Shown here piece by piece: positions 36,607 through 46,140 of a stretch of DNA of 64,000 nucleotides. The stretch covers positions 1,116,001-1,180,000 of the forward strand of contig CP102060.1 in NCBI GenBank assembly GCA_024579835.1, written 5' to 3'. Position numbers and translations under genes: made by a program. This DNA comes from Clostridiaceae bacterium HFYG-1003 (GTDB lineage Bacteria > Bacillota > Clostridia > Clostridiales > Clostridiaceae). The number at the start of each line of letters is the position of its first letter. Positions within the stretch are counted from its first letter, which is position 1. The notes beneath the pieces were generated by a model that saw nothing but the letters and a program-made list of their open reading frames with translations, did no database searches and was not told where the DNA came from.

Positions 36607-38007
36607 GTGATATTTAACAGCATCTCGTTTATTTTCCTGTTCCTGCCCCTGTCCCTTTTGATCTATTATGCAACACCAGTTAAAGCACGGGACATCACCA
36701 TGCTTTTTTTGAGCATCCTGTTTTTCAGCTGGGGCAATCCTCAATATCTGGCGCTCATCGCCGGATCAGTCCTCTTGAACTACGGACTGACCCTGGTCAT
36801 GGATCGAATTCTGATACCCGATGCTCGCAAGACGATGCTGATCGGAATTGTTACCTTGAATCTGTTGCTGCTGTTTGTCTTTAAGTACCTCGGGTTCTTT
36901 TTCATGAACTTCAATGTGCTGTTCGGTACCCGATTGTATGCGGAACGGCTGGCTCAGCCCCTTGGAATATCTTTCTACACGTTTCAGGTCCTCTCCTACA
37001 ACATTGATGTCTACCAGAAACGATTCACGGCGGAGCGTAATCCACTTCGCCTTGGACTTTTCTGCCTGATGTTCCCGCAGCTTGCCTCAGGTCCGATCAT
37101 GCGCTATGACGAGATCCAGCCTCAGCTGGGCGAGCGGCTGATTCGCCCCAATCTTATGGCGGAAGGAGCCGAGCGCTTTATCGTGGGCCTCTTCAAGAAA
37201 GTATTCCTGGCCAATACCCTGGGTGCTCTCTGGAATGTAGCTAAGACCACGGACCCTGGAAATCTGTCCCTGCTCTTTGCCTGGGTCGGAGTGACCGCTT
37301 TCACCCTCTATATTTACTTCGATTTCTCCGGCTATATGGATATGGCCATCGGAGTGGCGAATCTGTTCGGCTTTCAGCTTCAGGAAAACTTTGATTTTCC
37401 CTACATCTCAAAAAGTGTCTCTGAATTCTGGCGGCGCTGGCACATGACTCTGGGACGCTGGTTCCGGGATTACCTCTACATCCCGATGGGCGGTTCCCGC
37501 GAAGGACTGGGTAAGCTGCTGCTGGCGGTCTTTACCGTCTGGTTTACCACCGGGCTGTGGCATGGCGCGTCCTGGAACTTCATTGTCTGGGGATTGTACT
37601 TTGGTGTTCTGATCCTGATCGAGCGCTTTGCCCTGAAAAAAATACTCTCCCGGATTCCCGGATTCCTGGCCAACGCCTATACACTCGCGGCTGTCATGAT
37701 TGGCTGGGTGCTGTTTGATACCACCAGCTTGACCCATGCGGGCGGATACCTCCTGGCACTGCTTGGCCGGGGATCGGGTCTATGGGATGCATCAGGGATC
37801 TATTATCTCTACACCTACCTGCCCATTCTGATTCTGGGCATCGTCCTGACCCGGCCGGCTCTGTTCCGGCGCCTGAGCCTGATGAAACTTAAGATGAACC
37901 GGTCACGCCTGGGCTTTTTCCTGATCAGTCTGTTGATCCTGTTCCTTGTGTCCATTGCCTATTTGCTGAACCAGAGCTTTTCGCCGTCCATGTACATTGG
38001 ATTCTAG
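36607..38007 (+). CDS. MBOAT-family membrane O-acyltransferase
   Basis: This complete 466-residue AlgI-like protein starts at GTG with GGAGAG upstream. It has about ten hydrophobic segments. Family blocks are GISFYTFQVLSYNIDVY, FPQLASGPIMRY, EFWRRWHMTLGRWFRDYLYIPMGGSR and TTGLWHGASWNFIVWG with the catalytic-type His. It should move acetyl groups from the cytoplasm to an extracellular acceptor. It resembles the partial MBOAT at the window start but is clearly a separate gene with different partners. Confidence 0.94.
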   Translation: MIFNSISFIFLFLPLSLLIYYATPVKARDITMLFLSILFFSWGNPQYLALIAGSVLLNYGLTLVMDRILIPDARKTMLIGIVTLNLLLLFVFKYLGFFFMNFNVLFGTRLYAERLAQPLGISFYTFQVLSYNIDVYQKRFTAERNPLRLGLFCLMFPQLASGPIMRYDEIQPQLGERLIRPNLMAEGAERFIVGLFKKVFLANTLGALWNVAKTTDPGNLSLLFAWVGVTAFTLYIYFDFSGYMDMAIGVANLFGFQLQENFDFPYISKSVSEFWRRWHMTLGRWFRDYLYIPMGGSREGLGKLLLAVFTVWFTTGLWHGASWNFIVWGLYFGVLILIERFALKKILSRIPGFLANAYTLAAVMIGWVLFDTTSLTHAGGYLLALLGRGSGLWDASGIYYLYTYLPILILGIVLTRPALFRRLSLMKLKMNRSRLGFFLISLLILFLVSIAYLLNQSFSPSMYIGF

Positions 38008-38018
38008 GAGGGGACAGA

Positions 38019-39560
38019 ATGACCAGAAAGAAAATGAACCTCCATTTGCGTCAATACCGTCGAACGCTGCTGATCTTTTTCATCTCCGGATTACTGTTGA
38101 TTTTGGGATTCCATCTGGCTCTGCCGGATCAGGCCTTTTCCGCCGTGGAGAACCGGTCGCTGAAACAGCGGCCTGCCTTCACACTGACCGGATTTATGGA
38201 CGGCTCGTTTCAGAAACAGCTGGGCGGCTACCTGGAAGACCAGTTTCCGCTGCGCGATCGAATGATTTGCATCAAGGCGGGAATGGAACGACTTCTGCAG
38301 CGGCAGGAAAACAATGAAGTATATATTCATGCCGGAGATGTTCTGATCGATAAGTTCAGCCCCAATCCGGCCGCATTGACCTCGGAGAAGGCTCAGGTGA
38401 TCAACGCTTTTGTCAAAGCTCATCCCACCCAGAAGGTCAGCGTCATGCTGGTGCCGACCAAAGTCGAGATTCTGAAAGACAAGCTGCCGCCCTTCGCGCC
38501 GACCGCAAGCCAGACCGACTATCTCAAGGAGTTTTATGAGCAGCTCTCCGTCAAAATCAACAAGATCGATCTGATTCCCCGCTTCTCGGAACAAAAAGCC
38601 AGGTATCTCTACTTCAAGAGCGACCATCACTGGACCCAGGAAGGAGCCTTCCTGGCTCAGGAAGAGTATCTGAAGTCCATTCGACTGGCTCCGCGGACGG
38701 AAGGGGAATATGACATCCGCAAGGTATCCCAGGACTTTCTGGGAACCCTGACGGCAAAATCCGGCATAGCACCGGATGCTCCGGATGATCTGAATCTCTA
38801 TGTGCCGAAAGTCCCGGAAGACCTCGTTGTCAATCTGACCGAGGAGCAGAAAAAGCTGACTTCGCTCTATCAGATGGATCTGGTGGACGGGCAGGACAAA
38901 TACCTGACGTTCCTTGGCGGCAATTACCCGGTGGTGCGCATCACGACCTCCAGTACCAATGACCGGCGCCTGCTCATCATCAAGGATTCCTATGCCAATG
39001 CCTTTGTTCCCTTCGTCACGAAGGATTTCAACGAAATTACCATGGTGGATCTGCGTTACTACACCGGGGACGTCAATGCTCTGGTCGATCAGTATCTGAT
39101 TACTGACGTACTGATCCTCTATAACATCAATACCTTCAATGATGATCATTCCATTCTTAACCTGGGCGATGGCCTGGAGATTGACCGGATCGACGAGACG
39201 GCTCCCGCCATCAAGCCGGATACGGTAACCCTGAGCACTAATTTTGATCCCTATGCCGAGCAGCTGCTGAAAGTGACCCTGCGCAACAACAGCAAGATGG
39301 AACTTTCCTACAATCGGCGGGTCAGCCTGGAAATAAAGCAAGATGGAAAGTGGGAGAAACTGACGGAAAACCCCTCTTATGCTTGGGATACCAAGCTCCG
39401 GACGCTGGGTCCGTCAGCCAATGCGGAATTCGCCGTCCAGCTCAAGAATGCCTTCGGCATCCTGGAGCCTGGCCAGTACCGGGTTGTCCAGACCTACAAC
39501 AATTCGGCGCAGGTTGCCGCGGAATTTACACTGGAAGGCAATCCGCTGACAAATCCCTGA
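38019..39560 (+). CDS. DHHW family protein with C-terminal Ig-like domain
   Basis: This 513-residue protein has an N-terminal membrane helix (about residues 15-35). An AlgX/AlgJ-like domain follows, with the FKSDHHWTQEG signature near residue 203 and IIKDSYANAFVPF near 325 (Asp-His and Ser of an SGNH-like site). From about residue 400 to the end lies an all-beta segment (LLKVTLRNNSKMELSYNRRVSLEI ... LEPGQYRVVQTY) resembling bacterial Ig-like domains. DHHW proteins usually work with MBOAT proteins in O-acetylating exported polysaccharides. The added domain may bind the polymer. Confidence 0.85.
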   Translation: MTRKKMNLHLRQYRRTLLIFFISGLLLILGFHLALPDQAFSAVENRSLKQRPAFTLTGFMDGSFQKQLGGYLEDQFPLRDRMICIKAGMERLLQRQENNEVYIHAGDVLIDKFSPNPAALTSEKAQVINAFVKAHPTQKVSVMLVPTKVEILKDKLPPFAPTASQTDYLKEFYEQLSVKINKIDLIPRFSEQKARYLYFKSDHHWTQEGAFLAQEEYLKSIRLAPRTEGEYDIRKVSQDFLGTLTAKSGIAPDAPDDLNLYVPKVPEDLVVNLTEEQKKLTSLYQMDLVDGQDKYLTFLGGNYPVVRITTSSTNDRRLLIIKDSYANAFVPFVTKDFNEITMVDLRYYTGDVNALVDQYLITDVLILYNINTFNDDHSILNLGDGLEIDRIDETAPAIKPDTVTLSTNFDPYAEQLLKVTLRNNSKMELSYNRRVSLEIKQDGKWEKLTENPSYAWDTKLRTLGPSANAEFAVQLKNAFGILEPGQYRVVQTYNNSAQVAAEFTLEGNPLTNP

Positions 39561-39608
39561 TTGAGCAGAATCCAGGTATTCCGTCTCCTCGTCACACATA
39601 AATGATAA

Positions 39609-39645
39609 AACAGGCAGGTATCGTTGCTTACGGTACCTGCCTGTT
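39609..39645 (+). terminator. Bidirectional terminator between the DHHW and GNAT genes
   Basis: AACAGGCAGGTA pairs perfectly with TACCTGCCTGTT over a 13-base loop. It lies between convergent genes. Confidence 0.82.
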
Positions 39646-39679
39646 CTTGAGGCCTGTTTCAAGGCTTTTTTATTTCCTG

Positions 39680-40300
39680 TCAGCGGGATTCGACGGGACG
39701 GGTGGAGTCGATCTCGAATTCATGGTCAATGATCTGGGCGATTGTCCGTTCATCTCCGATGGGACTGAAGTTCAGTTCCCACTCGCGAACTTCCTTGAGG
39801 AACTCGCGGTCGATGGGGGAGGTGTTGAGCGGAATTTCCATGAAGCCCAGGTTCAGGTACAACTGAACGGCTGGGTTGTTGTTTCGGGAAACAAACAGGA
39901 AAATGCGGTCATAGCCCTTGTCGAGCAAGGCGTGTTCGGCACTGTGGATCAGAGCCGTCGCGAATCCCCGCCCTAAATGATCCTTGCGGGTGAAGAGATA
40001 GGTGATTGTCGCCTCATTTTTAAAGTCACAGACAAAGAGACAGGACACAATCTCATCTTCTTCGTTGCAGATTAAAAAGGAAGCATCTTCGAGGAATTGA
40101 CCATAATAACCACGGAATACCATCGAGATCTCCTTGATGGTATCATTCAGGGATTCACCTTCGTAGTCCGGTGTGTCAATGTAGGAATCCAGCATGATTT
40201 TTGCAATCTCTCGGATCCGATCTTTGTCCACGGGCCGGATATCGAGCCCGCTGGGCGGATTGGAATCAAGATATTTCACCATTTTGATCCGCTGTGCCAT
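39680..40300 (-). CDS. GNAT family N-acetyltransferase
   Basis: This 206-residue protein has the acetyl-CoA-binding motif A in TYLFTRKDHLGRGFATALIHSAEHALLDKG and motif B in FLFVSRNNNPAVQLYLNLGFMEI. The substrate is unknown. Start at 40300 is chosen because AGGAGG lies 7 bases upstream in its reading direction; a longer frame to 40378 lacks a site. It is divergent from sbcD and convergent with the DHHW gene. Confidence 0.88.
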   Translation of the reverse strand: MAQRIKMVKYLDSNPPSGLDIRPVDKDRIREIAKIMLDSYIDTPDYEGESLNDTIKEISMVFRGYYGQFLEDASFLICNEEDEIVSCLFVCDFKNEATITYLFTRKDHLGRGFATALIHSAEHALLDKGYDRIFLFVSRNNNPAVQLYLNLGFMEIPLNTSPIDREFLKEVREWELNFSPIGDERTIAQIIDHEFEIDSTRPVESR

Positions 40301-40418
40301 GGTCAGCCTCCTTCGTTCCTTTTCTTTCAGTATAGGTTTACAAACCCATGAATGCAACCGGAAATGACTGCTCTGCATGTTAAAATGGAAGTATTGAATT
40401 CACAGGAGGAAGTTGGCG

Positions 40419-41558
40419 TTGAAATTTATCCATTTAGGAGATCTCCATATTGGCCGTACGTTTGAAATGCGTTCGATGCTGGAGGATCAGGCGTTCGTCC
40501 TGGAACAGGTGCTCAAGTTGGCCCAGGACCGAAACCCTGATTTTGTACTGATTGCCGGAGACATCTACGATCGTTCGGTCCCTCGCGAAGAAGCGATTGC
40601 CGTGTATGACGATTTTATTACCCGGCTGGTGCTGGATCACAACATTCCCGTATACGCCATTTCGGGCAATCATGATTCCTCCCGCCGGCTGGAGGAAATG
40701 GGCAGTCTGCTGAAACGGTCAGGGTATCATATCTGCGGCAGTCTGAAAAACCCGCTGAAGCGGATCACGCTGCATGATGAACATGGTCCGGTGGACTTAT
40801 ATCTCATGCCGTATAAGGACATGCATGGTGCCCGAGCCATTTTCGAAATCACCGATACCAGGGATCATACCGAGACGGTACGACAGATGCTGACCTGCGT
40901 TCCAGCGGATGATCATCGAAAAATCCTGGCGGCCCATCATTACTTCGGGGTAAACGGGCAAAGTCCGGAAGAGTCGGAATCGGAACGCCGGATCTCCATC
41001 GGCGGAGAGGATGTCATTGACCATTCAGTGCTTGATCCATTCCAGTATGTTGCGCTGGGACATCTGCACAAGCCGCAGAAAGTCGGCCGGGATTGTGTCC
41101 GCTATGCCGGATCACTTCTTAAATACTCCGCCTCGGAAGCCGATCACAAAAAATCCATCACCTGGGTGGAAATGGATCAAGATGGTCAGTGCCGGATTGA
41201 ACTGGTACCGGTTCGTCTGCTGCGGGACTTGAAAAAAATCCAGGGAACCTTTGCTGAACTGATGCAGACCGGATTTCTGGAAAAAAAGGATGACTTTCTT
41301 GCCGTAACGCTGACCGATGCCGAACGGGTGGATCAGGCCTTTGCCCGGCTGTCACAGCTTTACCCCAATATCATCAGTCTGGCCTATTCCCGGCTGGAAT
41401 CAGACTATGAGCTGAGAGTAGATCAGGAAGCCATTCGAAAAGCGGATACCCGCAAGCTGTTTGCTGATTTCTTTCATGACAAGAATCAGCGCGACATGAC
41501 GGAGGACGAACAGACCTTCATGGATGATATTTTCCGGGAAATGGAGGTGGAAGCATGA
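40419..41558 (+). CDS. sbcD: Exonuclease subunit SbcD
   Basis: This 379-residue Mre11-like phosphoesterase has the metal motifs HLGDLHIG, AGDIYDR, SGNHDSS and a late ALGHLHKPQ. With SbcC it cuts hairpins and double-strand ends in DNA repair. The start is probably TTG 40419 (MKFIHLGDLH...), 9 bases after AGGAGG. A TTG at 40413 is in frame but only 3 bases from the site. The stop overlaps the sbcC ATG. Confidence 0.94.
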   Translation: MKFIHLGDLHIGRTFEMRSMLEDQAFVLEQVLKLAQDRNPDFVLIAGDIYDRSVPREEAIAVYDDFITRLVLDHNIPVYAISGNHDSSRRLEEMGSLLKRSGYHICGSLKNPLKRITLHDEHGPVDLYLMPYKDMHGARAIFEITDTRDHTETVRQMLTCVPADDHRKILAAHHYFGVNGQSPEESESERRISIGGEDVIDHSVLDPFQYVALGHLHKPQKVGRDCVRYAGSLLKYSASEADHKKSITWVEMDQDGQCRIELVPVRLLRDLKKIQGTFAELMQTGFLEKKDDFLAVTLTDAERVDQAFARLSQLYPNIISLAYSRLESDYELRVDQEAIRKADTRKLFADFFHDKNQRDMTEDEQTFMDDIFREMEVEA

Positions 41559-44500
41559 TCCCGATCTATTTGAAAATGGAAGGCTTTCTGACCTTCAAAA
41601 AACCAACTGAGATTCATTTTGACGAATTTATAGATGATGGGCTGTTTCTGGTGTCCGGCCCCACCGGTTCCGGCAAAACCAGCATCTTTGACGCGATCAG
41701 CTTTGCCCTGTACGGCGTTGCCACTACCAGCCAGCGTTCGCCGAACGATCTGCGTTCACACCTGATCGGTCCGGACGATGATTTCAATGTCGAGTTCCGC
41801 TTCCGCGCCGGAACTCATGAATATTGTGTCCGACGCTGGCAAAAGGGTCAGCGAGGAGCAAAACAGATCCTGGTCGTCGATGATCGGGAGGACGAAGCTC
41901 TGACCAAGATTACTGACATCCGACAGAAGCTGTTTGATGTTCTGGGACTGACTGCGGACCAGTTCTGCAAGATCGTCATGCTGCCTCAGGGCGAGTTTCG
42001 AAACTTTCTGGCGGCATCCTCCAAGGATAAATCCGATATCCTGCGCAAATTGTTTGATACGGATCACTATGCCCTGATTCGGGAAAAGATCCGCCAGAAA
42101 CTGGCGGCAATCCGCCGAGAGGTTGACCGGGCGCATCATCTCATTGAAACCGAGAAGCGGATTTCGCCGCGAGCCAGCCAGGCCGCCGACCCCGATGAAA
42201 TCCGGCAGATCCTGCAGGAGGACTGGAAGGAAGCCAAAGCAGCCTGTGAAACGTTCCGAAGCAGTTTGGATCTCTATCGCAGTCAGCTGGATGTACTGAG
42301 CCTGCGGCTGGAGGAAGGAACCCGCATCAACAAGCAGCTGATTCAGGCAGGTGAACTTCAGCAGAAAATTGAGATTGCCAGGAACCAGGAACAAAGCTAT
42401 CAGGCGGACCTGGAAATGGCACGGCAGATCAACCGAATCCGACCGCTGACCGTACTGCAGAAAAGTCTCGTCAGTAATCGTCTGACCTTAACCCGGCGCC
42501 ACCAGGATGAGGAGGATCTTGCCCGCAATTTGGAAACCGCAGAGGCTGCTCTGATCACGGCACAGTCTGACTACGCTCAGAACCCGCAGCGGCAGAGTCG
42601 GCTGAAAGAACTGACTCTGGAACTGGAACGGATCCAGGAACAGCTGACTCGGCTGATTCAATGCCAGCAGGCCAAAACTGTTTACAACCAGGCAGCCAGC
42701 CAGCTGATGGCTTTGACCGCGCAGCTGCAATCCCTGCAGCAGTGGGCTGGCGCCCGACAGACTTTGACGGAAGAACGCGAGAAGCTGGCAGGAGAAGAAG
42801 TCCGCTATCTGACGGAGGTCTCCCGGGGGAAAGAGGACTATCAGACCCTGCGGCGCCAACTGGAACATCGAATCACCTGGCAGAAGCTGAAGCAGTCCCT
42901 GGCAGATTTTTCTGCGGAAACACAAATCTGCCAAGAAAAAATTGTTCCCTCCACCAGGGAAGGGCAGGAGAATCGGCGCCGGCTGGAACAGCTGCGCGAA
43001 GAATTCGAACGTCAGGGTCTTGGGCAGTTCGTCCATCATCTGAAAGACGACCAGCCCTGCCCGCTCTGCGGCAGCAAGGATCATCCCACTCCGTTCCGGG
43101 TTCATTCCGCTGTTACCCAAAGTCAGATCAGAGCTCAGGAACAGCTGGTCCGCCAGCTGGAGCGCGATCTGGATCAGACAGAGAGCCGCCTTGCTCTTCT
43201 GTTAAAGCAAACACAGGAAAAATCCGCAGAGTTGGCCGAGCTTGAAGAAACCATGGATCCATCCTCACGGGAAGCCAGTGTGGCGGAAGGGAAAGCCCAG
43301 CTCGAACTCCTGGTGAGTCAGATCCGGACGAGTCAGTCGAAACTGGAACAGACCCAGGACAGACTTCGTCAGAATCAGCGGGACCGGGAGAGGGCGGATC
43401 AGGAGATCCAGGCACTGGGAGATGTCCAGACCCGGTTCGACGCCCAAAAGGAACAGGCAACGAGTCTAAAAGCCCGCCTGGATGATCTGTACCATCAGAC
43501 GGCGGGGCTGGATGAAGCCCTGCTCCAAAGCAGGGCAGCCGGACTGAAGCGGGAAGACGCTTCATTGAGTCAGGCCATACAGCACGCGGAGCAAACGCGT
43601 CACACATCAGCGGAAGCGGTGGCCCGGCTGAAAGCCTCCGCTGAGTCCATGAAGGAAGAGATTCTTCGCCTGGACGGAGAGGCAGGACAGCTTGAGACAC
43701 AGCTCAACGAGGGGCTGGAGAAGCTGGACCTGAGCCGGGAGGAATTCCTGGCGCTTGAAGCAAAATTGGATCAGGAGGATATTCTGCGGCAAGGCGCGGA
43801 AGGTTTCTTCCGGAAGTTGGCTAATGACCAAAGCAATCTGGAACTGATGCGGCGTCAGCTGGAAGGGAAAGTTCGATCGGATCTGACGGATCTGCAGAAT
43901 CAGATCAATGATCTGAAGGCCAGGGAAACAGCCCTGGGTCATGAGAACAATGCTGCCATCCGGCGGGAATCCGCCCTTGACAATGCGCTGATCAAACTGG
44001 AAAGCGCACTTTCCGACTACAAGCATTACCGCGAGAAACTCGACGTGGCCGTCCGGCTGGACACAACCACCGGCAAGGGTACGACGTTTGAAAATTATGT
44101 GCTGGGCTACTATCTTGACGGCGTCCTGATCAATGCCAACGAACGACTGAAGAAGATGACTTCGGGTCGCTTCACGCTGCTGCGCCAGAGTCAGGACTCC
44201 GGCGGAAAATCCAGGATTGAGGGACTGGATCTGAATGTATTCGACGCCTACTCGAATTCCCAACGGGACGTTAAAACGCTTTCGGGCGGAGAAGGCTTCA
44301 AGGCTTCATTGGCTCTGGCCCTGGGCCTGTCGGACTTTATTCAGGAAAAAAATGCCGGGATTCGGCTGGATACCATTTTCATTGATGAAGGATTTGGCAC
44401 CCTGGACCATGAGTCCCTGGACTCGGCCATGGAAACTATCCTTGAACTGCAGGGACTGGGGCGTCTGGTGGGAATTATTTCACACGTGGAAGAACTGAAA

Positions 44501-44575
44501 GAGCGCATTCCGATTCAAATTGTCGTAGAGAACCGGCGCGAAGAAGGCTCGGTCATCAAAGTGGTTAAGCTCTAG
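41555..44575 (+). CDS. sbcC: Exonuclease subunit SbcC (SMC-like ATPase)
   Basis: This 1006-residue Rad50-like ATPase has Walker A in VSGPTGSGKTS near residue 36 and long coiled-coil arms. The zinc hook CPLC (C502, C505) lies at the tip. The C-terminal signature is TLSGGEGFKASLALALGLSDF, with Walker B DTIFIDEGFGTLD. Length is typical. It forms the tethering and ATP-driven part of SbcCD. It is coupled to sbcD by a four-base overlap. Confidence 0.96.
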   Translation: MIPIYLKMEGFLTFKKPTEIHFDEFIDDGLFLVSGPTGSGKTSIFDAISFALYGVATTSQRSPNDLRSHLIGPDDDFNVEFRFRAGTHEYCVRRWQKGQRGAKQILVVDDREDEALTKITDIRQKLFDVLGLTADQFCKIVMLPQGEFRNFLAASSKDKSDILRKLFDTDHYALIREKIRQKLAAIRREVDRAHHLIETEKRISPRASQAADPDEIRQILQEDWKEAKAACETFRSSLDLYRSQLDVLSLRLEEGTRINKQLIQAGELQQKIEIARNQEQSYQADLEMARQINRIRPLTVLQKSLVSNRLTLTRRHQDEEDLARNLETAEAALITAQSDYAQNPQRQSRLKELTLELERIQEQLTRLIQCQQAKTVYNQAASQLMALTAQLQSLQQWAGARQTLTEEREKLAGEEVRYLTEVSRGKEDYQTLRRQLEHRITWQKLKQSLADFSAETQICQEKIVPSTREGQENRRRLEQLREEFERQGLGQFVHHLKDDQPCPLCGSKDHPTPFRVHSAVTQSQIRAQEQLVRQLERDLDQTESRLALLLKQTQEKSAELAELEETMDPSSREASVAEGKAQLELLVSQIRTSQSKLEQTQDRLRQNQRDRERADQEIQALGDVQTRFDAQKEQATSLKARLDDLYHQTAGLDEALLQSRAAGLKREDASLSQAIQHAEQTRHTSAEAVARLKASAESMKEEILRLDGEAGQLETQLNEGLEKLDLSREEFLALEAKLDQEDILRQGAEGFFRKLANDQSNLELMRRQLEGKVRSDLTDLQNQINDLKARETALGHENNAAIRRESALDNALIKLESALSDYKHYREKLDVAVRLDTTTGKGTTFENYVLGYYLDGVLINANERLKKMTSGRFTLLRQSQDSGGKSRIEGLDLNVFDAYSNSQRDVKTLSGGEGFKASLALALGLSDFIQEKNAGIRLDTIFIDEGFGTLDHESLDSAMETILELQGLGRLVGIISHVEELKERIPIQIVVENRREEGSVIKVVKL

Positions 44576-44589
44576 GAAGAATCCAGAGA

Positions 44590-44632
44590 CGGCTGCTCCC
44601 GGCTGATTCGAAGGAATCAACGGGAGCAGCCG
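44590..44632 (+). terminator. Long hairpin after sbcC, without a T tract
   Basis: CGGCTGCTCCCG pairs perfectly with CGGGAGCAGCCG; the loop can also pair (TGATTC/GAATCA). No T run follows. Confidence 0.5.
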
Positions 44633-44717
44633 CTCATTGGACTTGATCAGCAGTTCAGATAAGCCAATTAAGAATTAGCCCTAAATTCAAAAAAATGATA
44701 AAGGAGGACCACCCATC

Positions 44718-45635
44718 CTGAAACAGAATAAAAACCCAAGAAACACTTTCTCTGATCCATCCGCTTCCGATGAAGCTGAATATAAGCCGGACAGGCAGAA
44801 GCTGCTGATTGGCTCTCACTTGTCTTCCAGCGGCGGTTTTGCTGCCATGAATCAGACGATGGCCCAGATCGGCGCATCGACCTATCAATACTTCTCCCGG
44901 AATCCCCGGGGGAGTCAGAAAAAGAAGCAGGATCCGAAGGATCTTGCCCTCTTTCTGAAGGATTCGCCCAGGGTCATTCTGGCTCATGCTCCCTATACCC
45001 TGAATCCGGCTTCCGGAACGGACTCAGTGAGGGATTTTGCAGCATTGGTACTGGAAGAAGATCTTCTGGAAATGGAGTCGATTCCGGGAAATCTGTACAA
45101 TTTTCATCCCGGCTGCCATGTCGGTCAGGGAAAAGAAGAAGGAACCCGCCTGATCGTGGAAGCCCTGGACCGGCTGACTCAGCGCGACCTGAAGACGACC
45201 ATTCTCCTGGAAACCATGGCAGGGAAAGGAACTGAAATTGGCAGCCGATTTGAGGAACTGGCTGAAATCATAGCTCGTGTGCCCCATCGCCAGGTGCTGG
45301 GCGTGTGCCTTGATACCTGTCATGTCCATGATGCCGGCTATGATATCGTGAATGACCTGGAGGGCGTTCTGCAGGAATTTGATCAGATCCTCGGACTGGA
45401 GCGATTGAAAGCGATCCACTTGAATGATTCGAAAAATCTCCCGGGAAGCCGCAAGGATCGCCATGAAAAAATCGGCGAAGGGACGATCGGCTTGCCTGCG
45501 ATGATTCGAATCATCAATCATCCCCGGCTGAAGCATCTTCCGTTTTATCTGGAAACCCCCAATGATCTGGATGGATATGCCCGAGAAATAGAACTCCTGA
45601 GACGCCACTGGAGTGAAGCGATACTCATTCCATAG
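44718..45635 (+). CDS. nfo: Endonuclease IV, with probable CTG start
   Basis: This AP endonuclease of the Nfo TIM-barrel family shows LLIGSHLSSSGGF at the first strand, NFHPGCHVGQG, LLETMAGKGTEIG, GVCLDTCHVHDAGYD, LNDSKN, HEKIGEGTIG and LETPND, which hold the metal ligands. It repairs abasic sites. The conserved first strand lies upstream of the only usual start codon nearby (TTG 44820), so translation must begin earlier. AAGGAGG at 44701-44707 is followed 10 bases on by CTG 44718, in frame with no stop; no ATG, GTG or TTG fits. The start is therefore unusual and uncertain. About 28 unconserved residues precede the barrel. Confidence 0.85.
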   Translation: MKQNKNPRNTFSDPSASDEAEYKPDRQKLLIGSHLSSSGGFAAMNQTMAQIGASTYQYFSRNPRGSQKKKQDPKDLALFLKDSPRVILAHAPYTLNPASGTDSVRDFAALVLEEDLLEMESIPGNLYNFHPGCHVGQGKEEGTRLIVEALDRLTQRDLKTTILLETMAGKGTEIGSRFEELAEIIARVPHRQVLGVCLDTCHVHDAGYDIVNDLEGVLQEFDQILGLERLKAIHLNDSKNLPGSRKDRHEKIGEGTIGLPAMIRIINHPRLKHLPFYLETPNDLDGYAREIELLRRHWSEAILIP

Positions 45636-45648
45636 ATAAGGATTCAAG

Positions 45649-45679
45649 AGAACTGATTGAAAGATCGGTTCTTTTTTTA
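45649..45679 (+). terminator. Terminator after nfo
   Basis: AGAACTGA pairs with TCGGTTCT (one G-U) over an 8-base loop, followed by seven T residues. Confidence 0.8.
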
Positions 45680-46130
45680 TTGTTTTTTTTATTTCGGTTC
45701 CCAGCCAGAACCTTTTCGTTCACGAAGCGTACAGGATCTCTTTCCTGGATCCTTGAGCTGAAAAGTCAAAAATGAAGCTAAGATAACCTGAGAAACCCGA
45801 TATCAAATGTAGCCTCTCAAGTCAGTCAGCAGGCGGATTTACATCTATAAAGGCTTATAAAGGCTCCTGTTATTAAGGAGTATCTTATTCATATTCCACT
45901 AATTATTTTACAATATAGCCATTTGACATGAGATTATATTAATTAAACGTATGATTAATGAATATAAGGATCAATTGTTTTCAACATGGATACATAACTC
46001 AATTTCAGTTCACTCAGTTCAGAAAGTGCTTACCCGAATCAAAGATTGTTAATGACAGTTTGAAAGAACCTCATGCTATTCTTGAGTCAGAAACCAACGA
46101 TCCCTAAAATAAATGATTAAAACATATCAG
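45680..46130. other. AT-rich intergenic region without a visible gene
   Basis: About 450 bases hold no convincing open frame. A short direct repeat (TATAAAGGCT twice) lies near 45847-45866. No clear promoter matched a standard pattern, although the next gene must be transcribed from here. Confidence 0.5.
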
Positions 46131-46140
46131 GAGGACAAAT

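Noticed and set aside
38091-39341. A 416-codon open frame on the minus strand
   Set aside because: It is the complement of the DHHW gene; its composition is that of a shadow frame.
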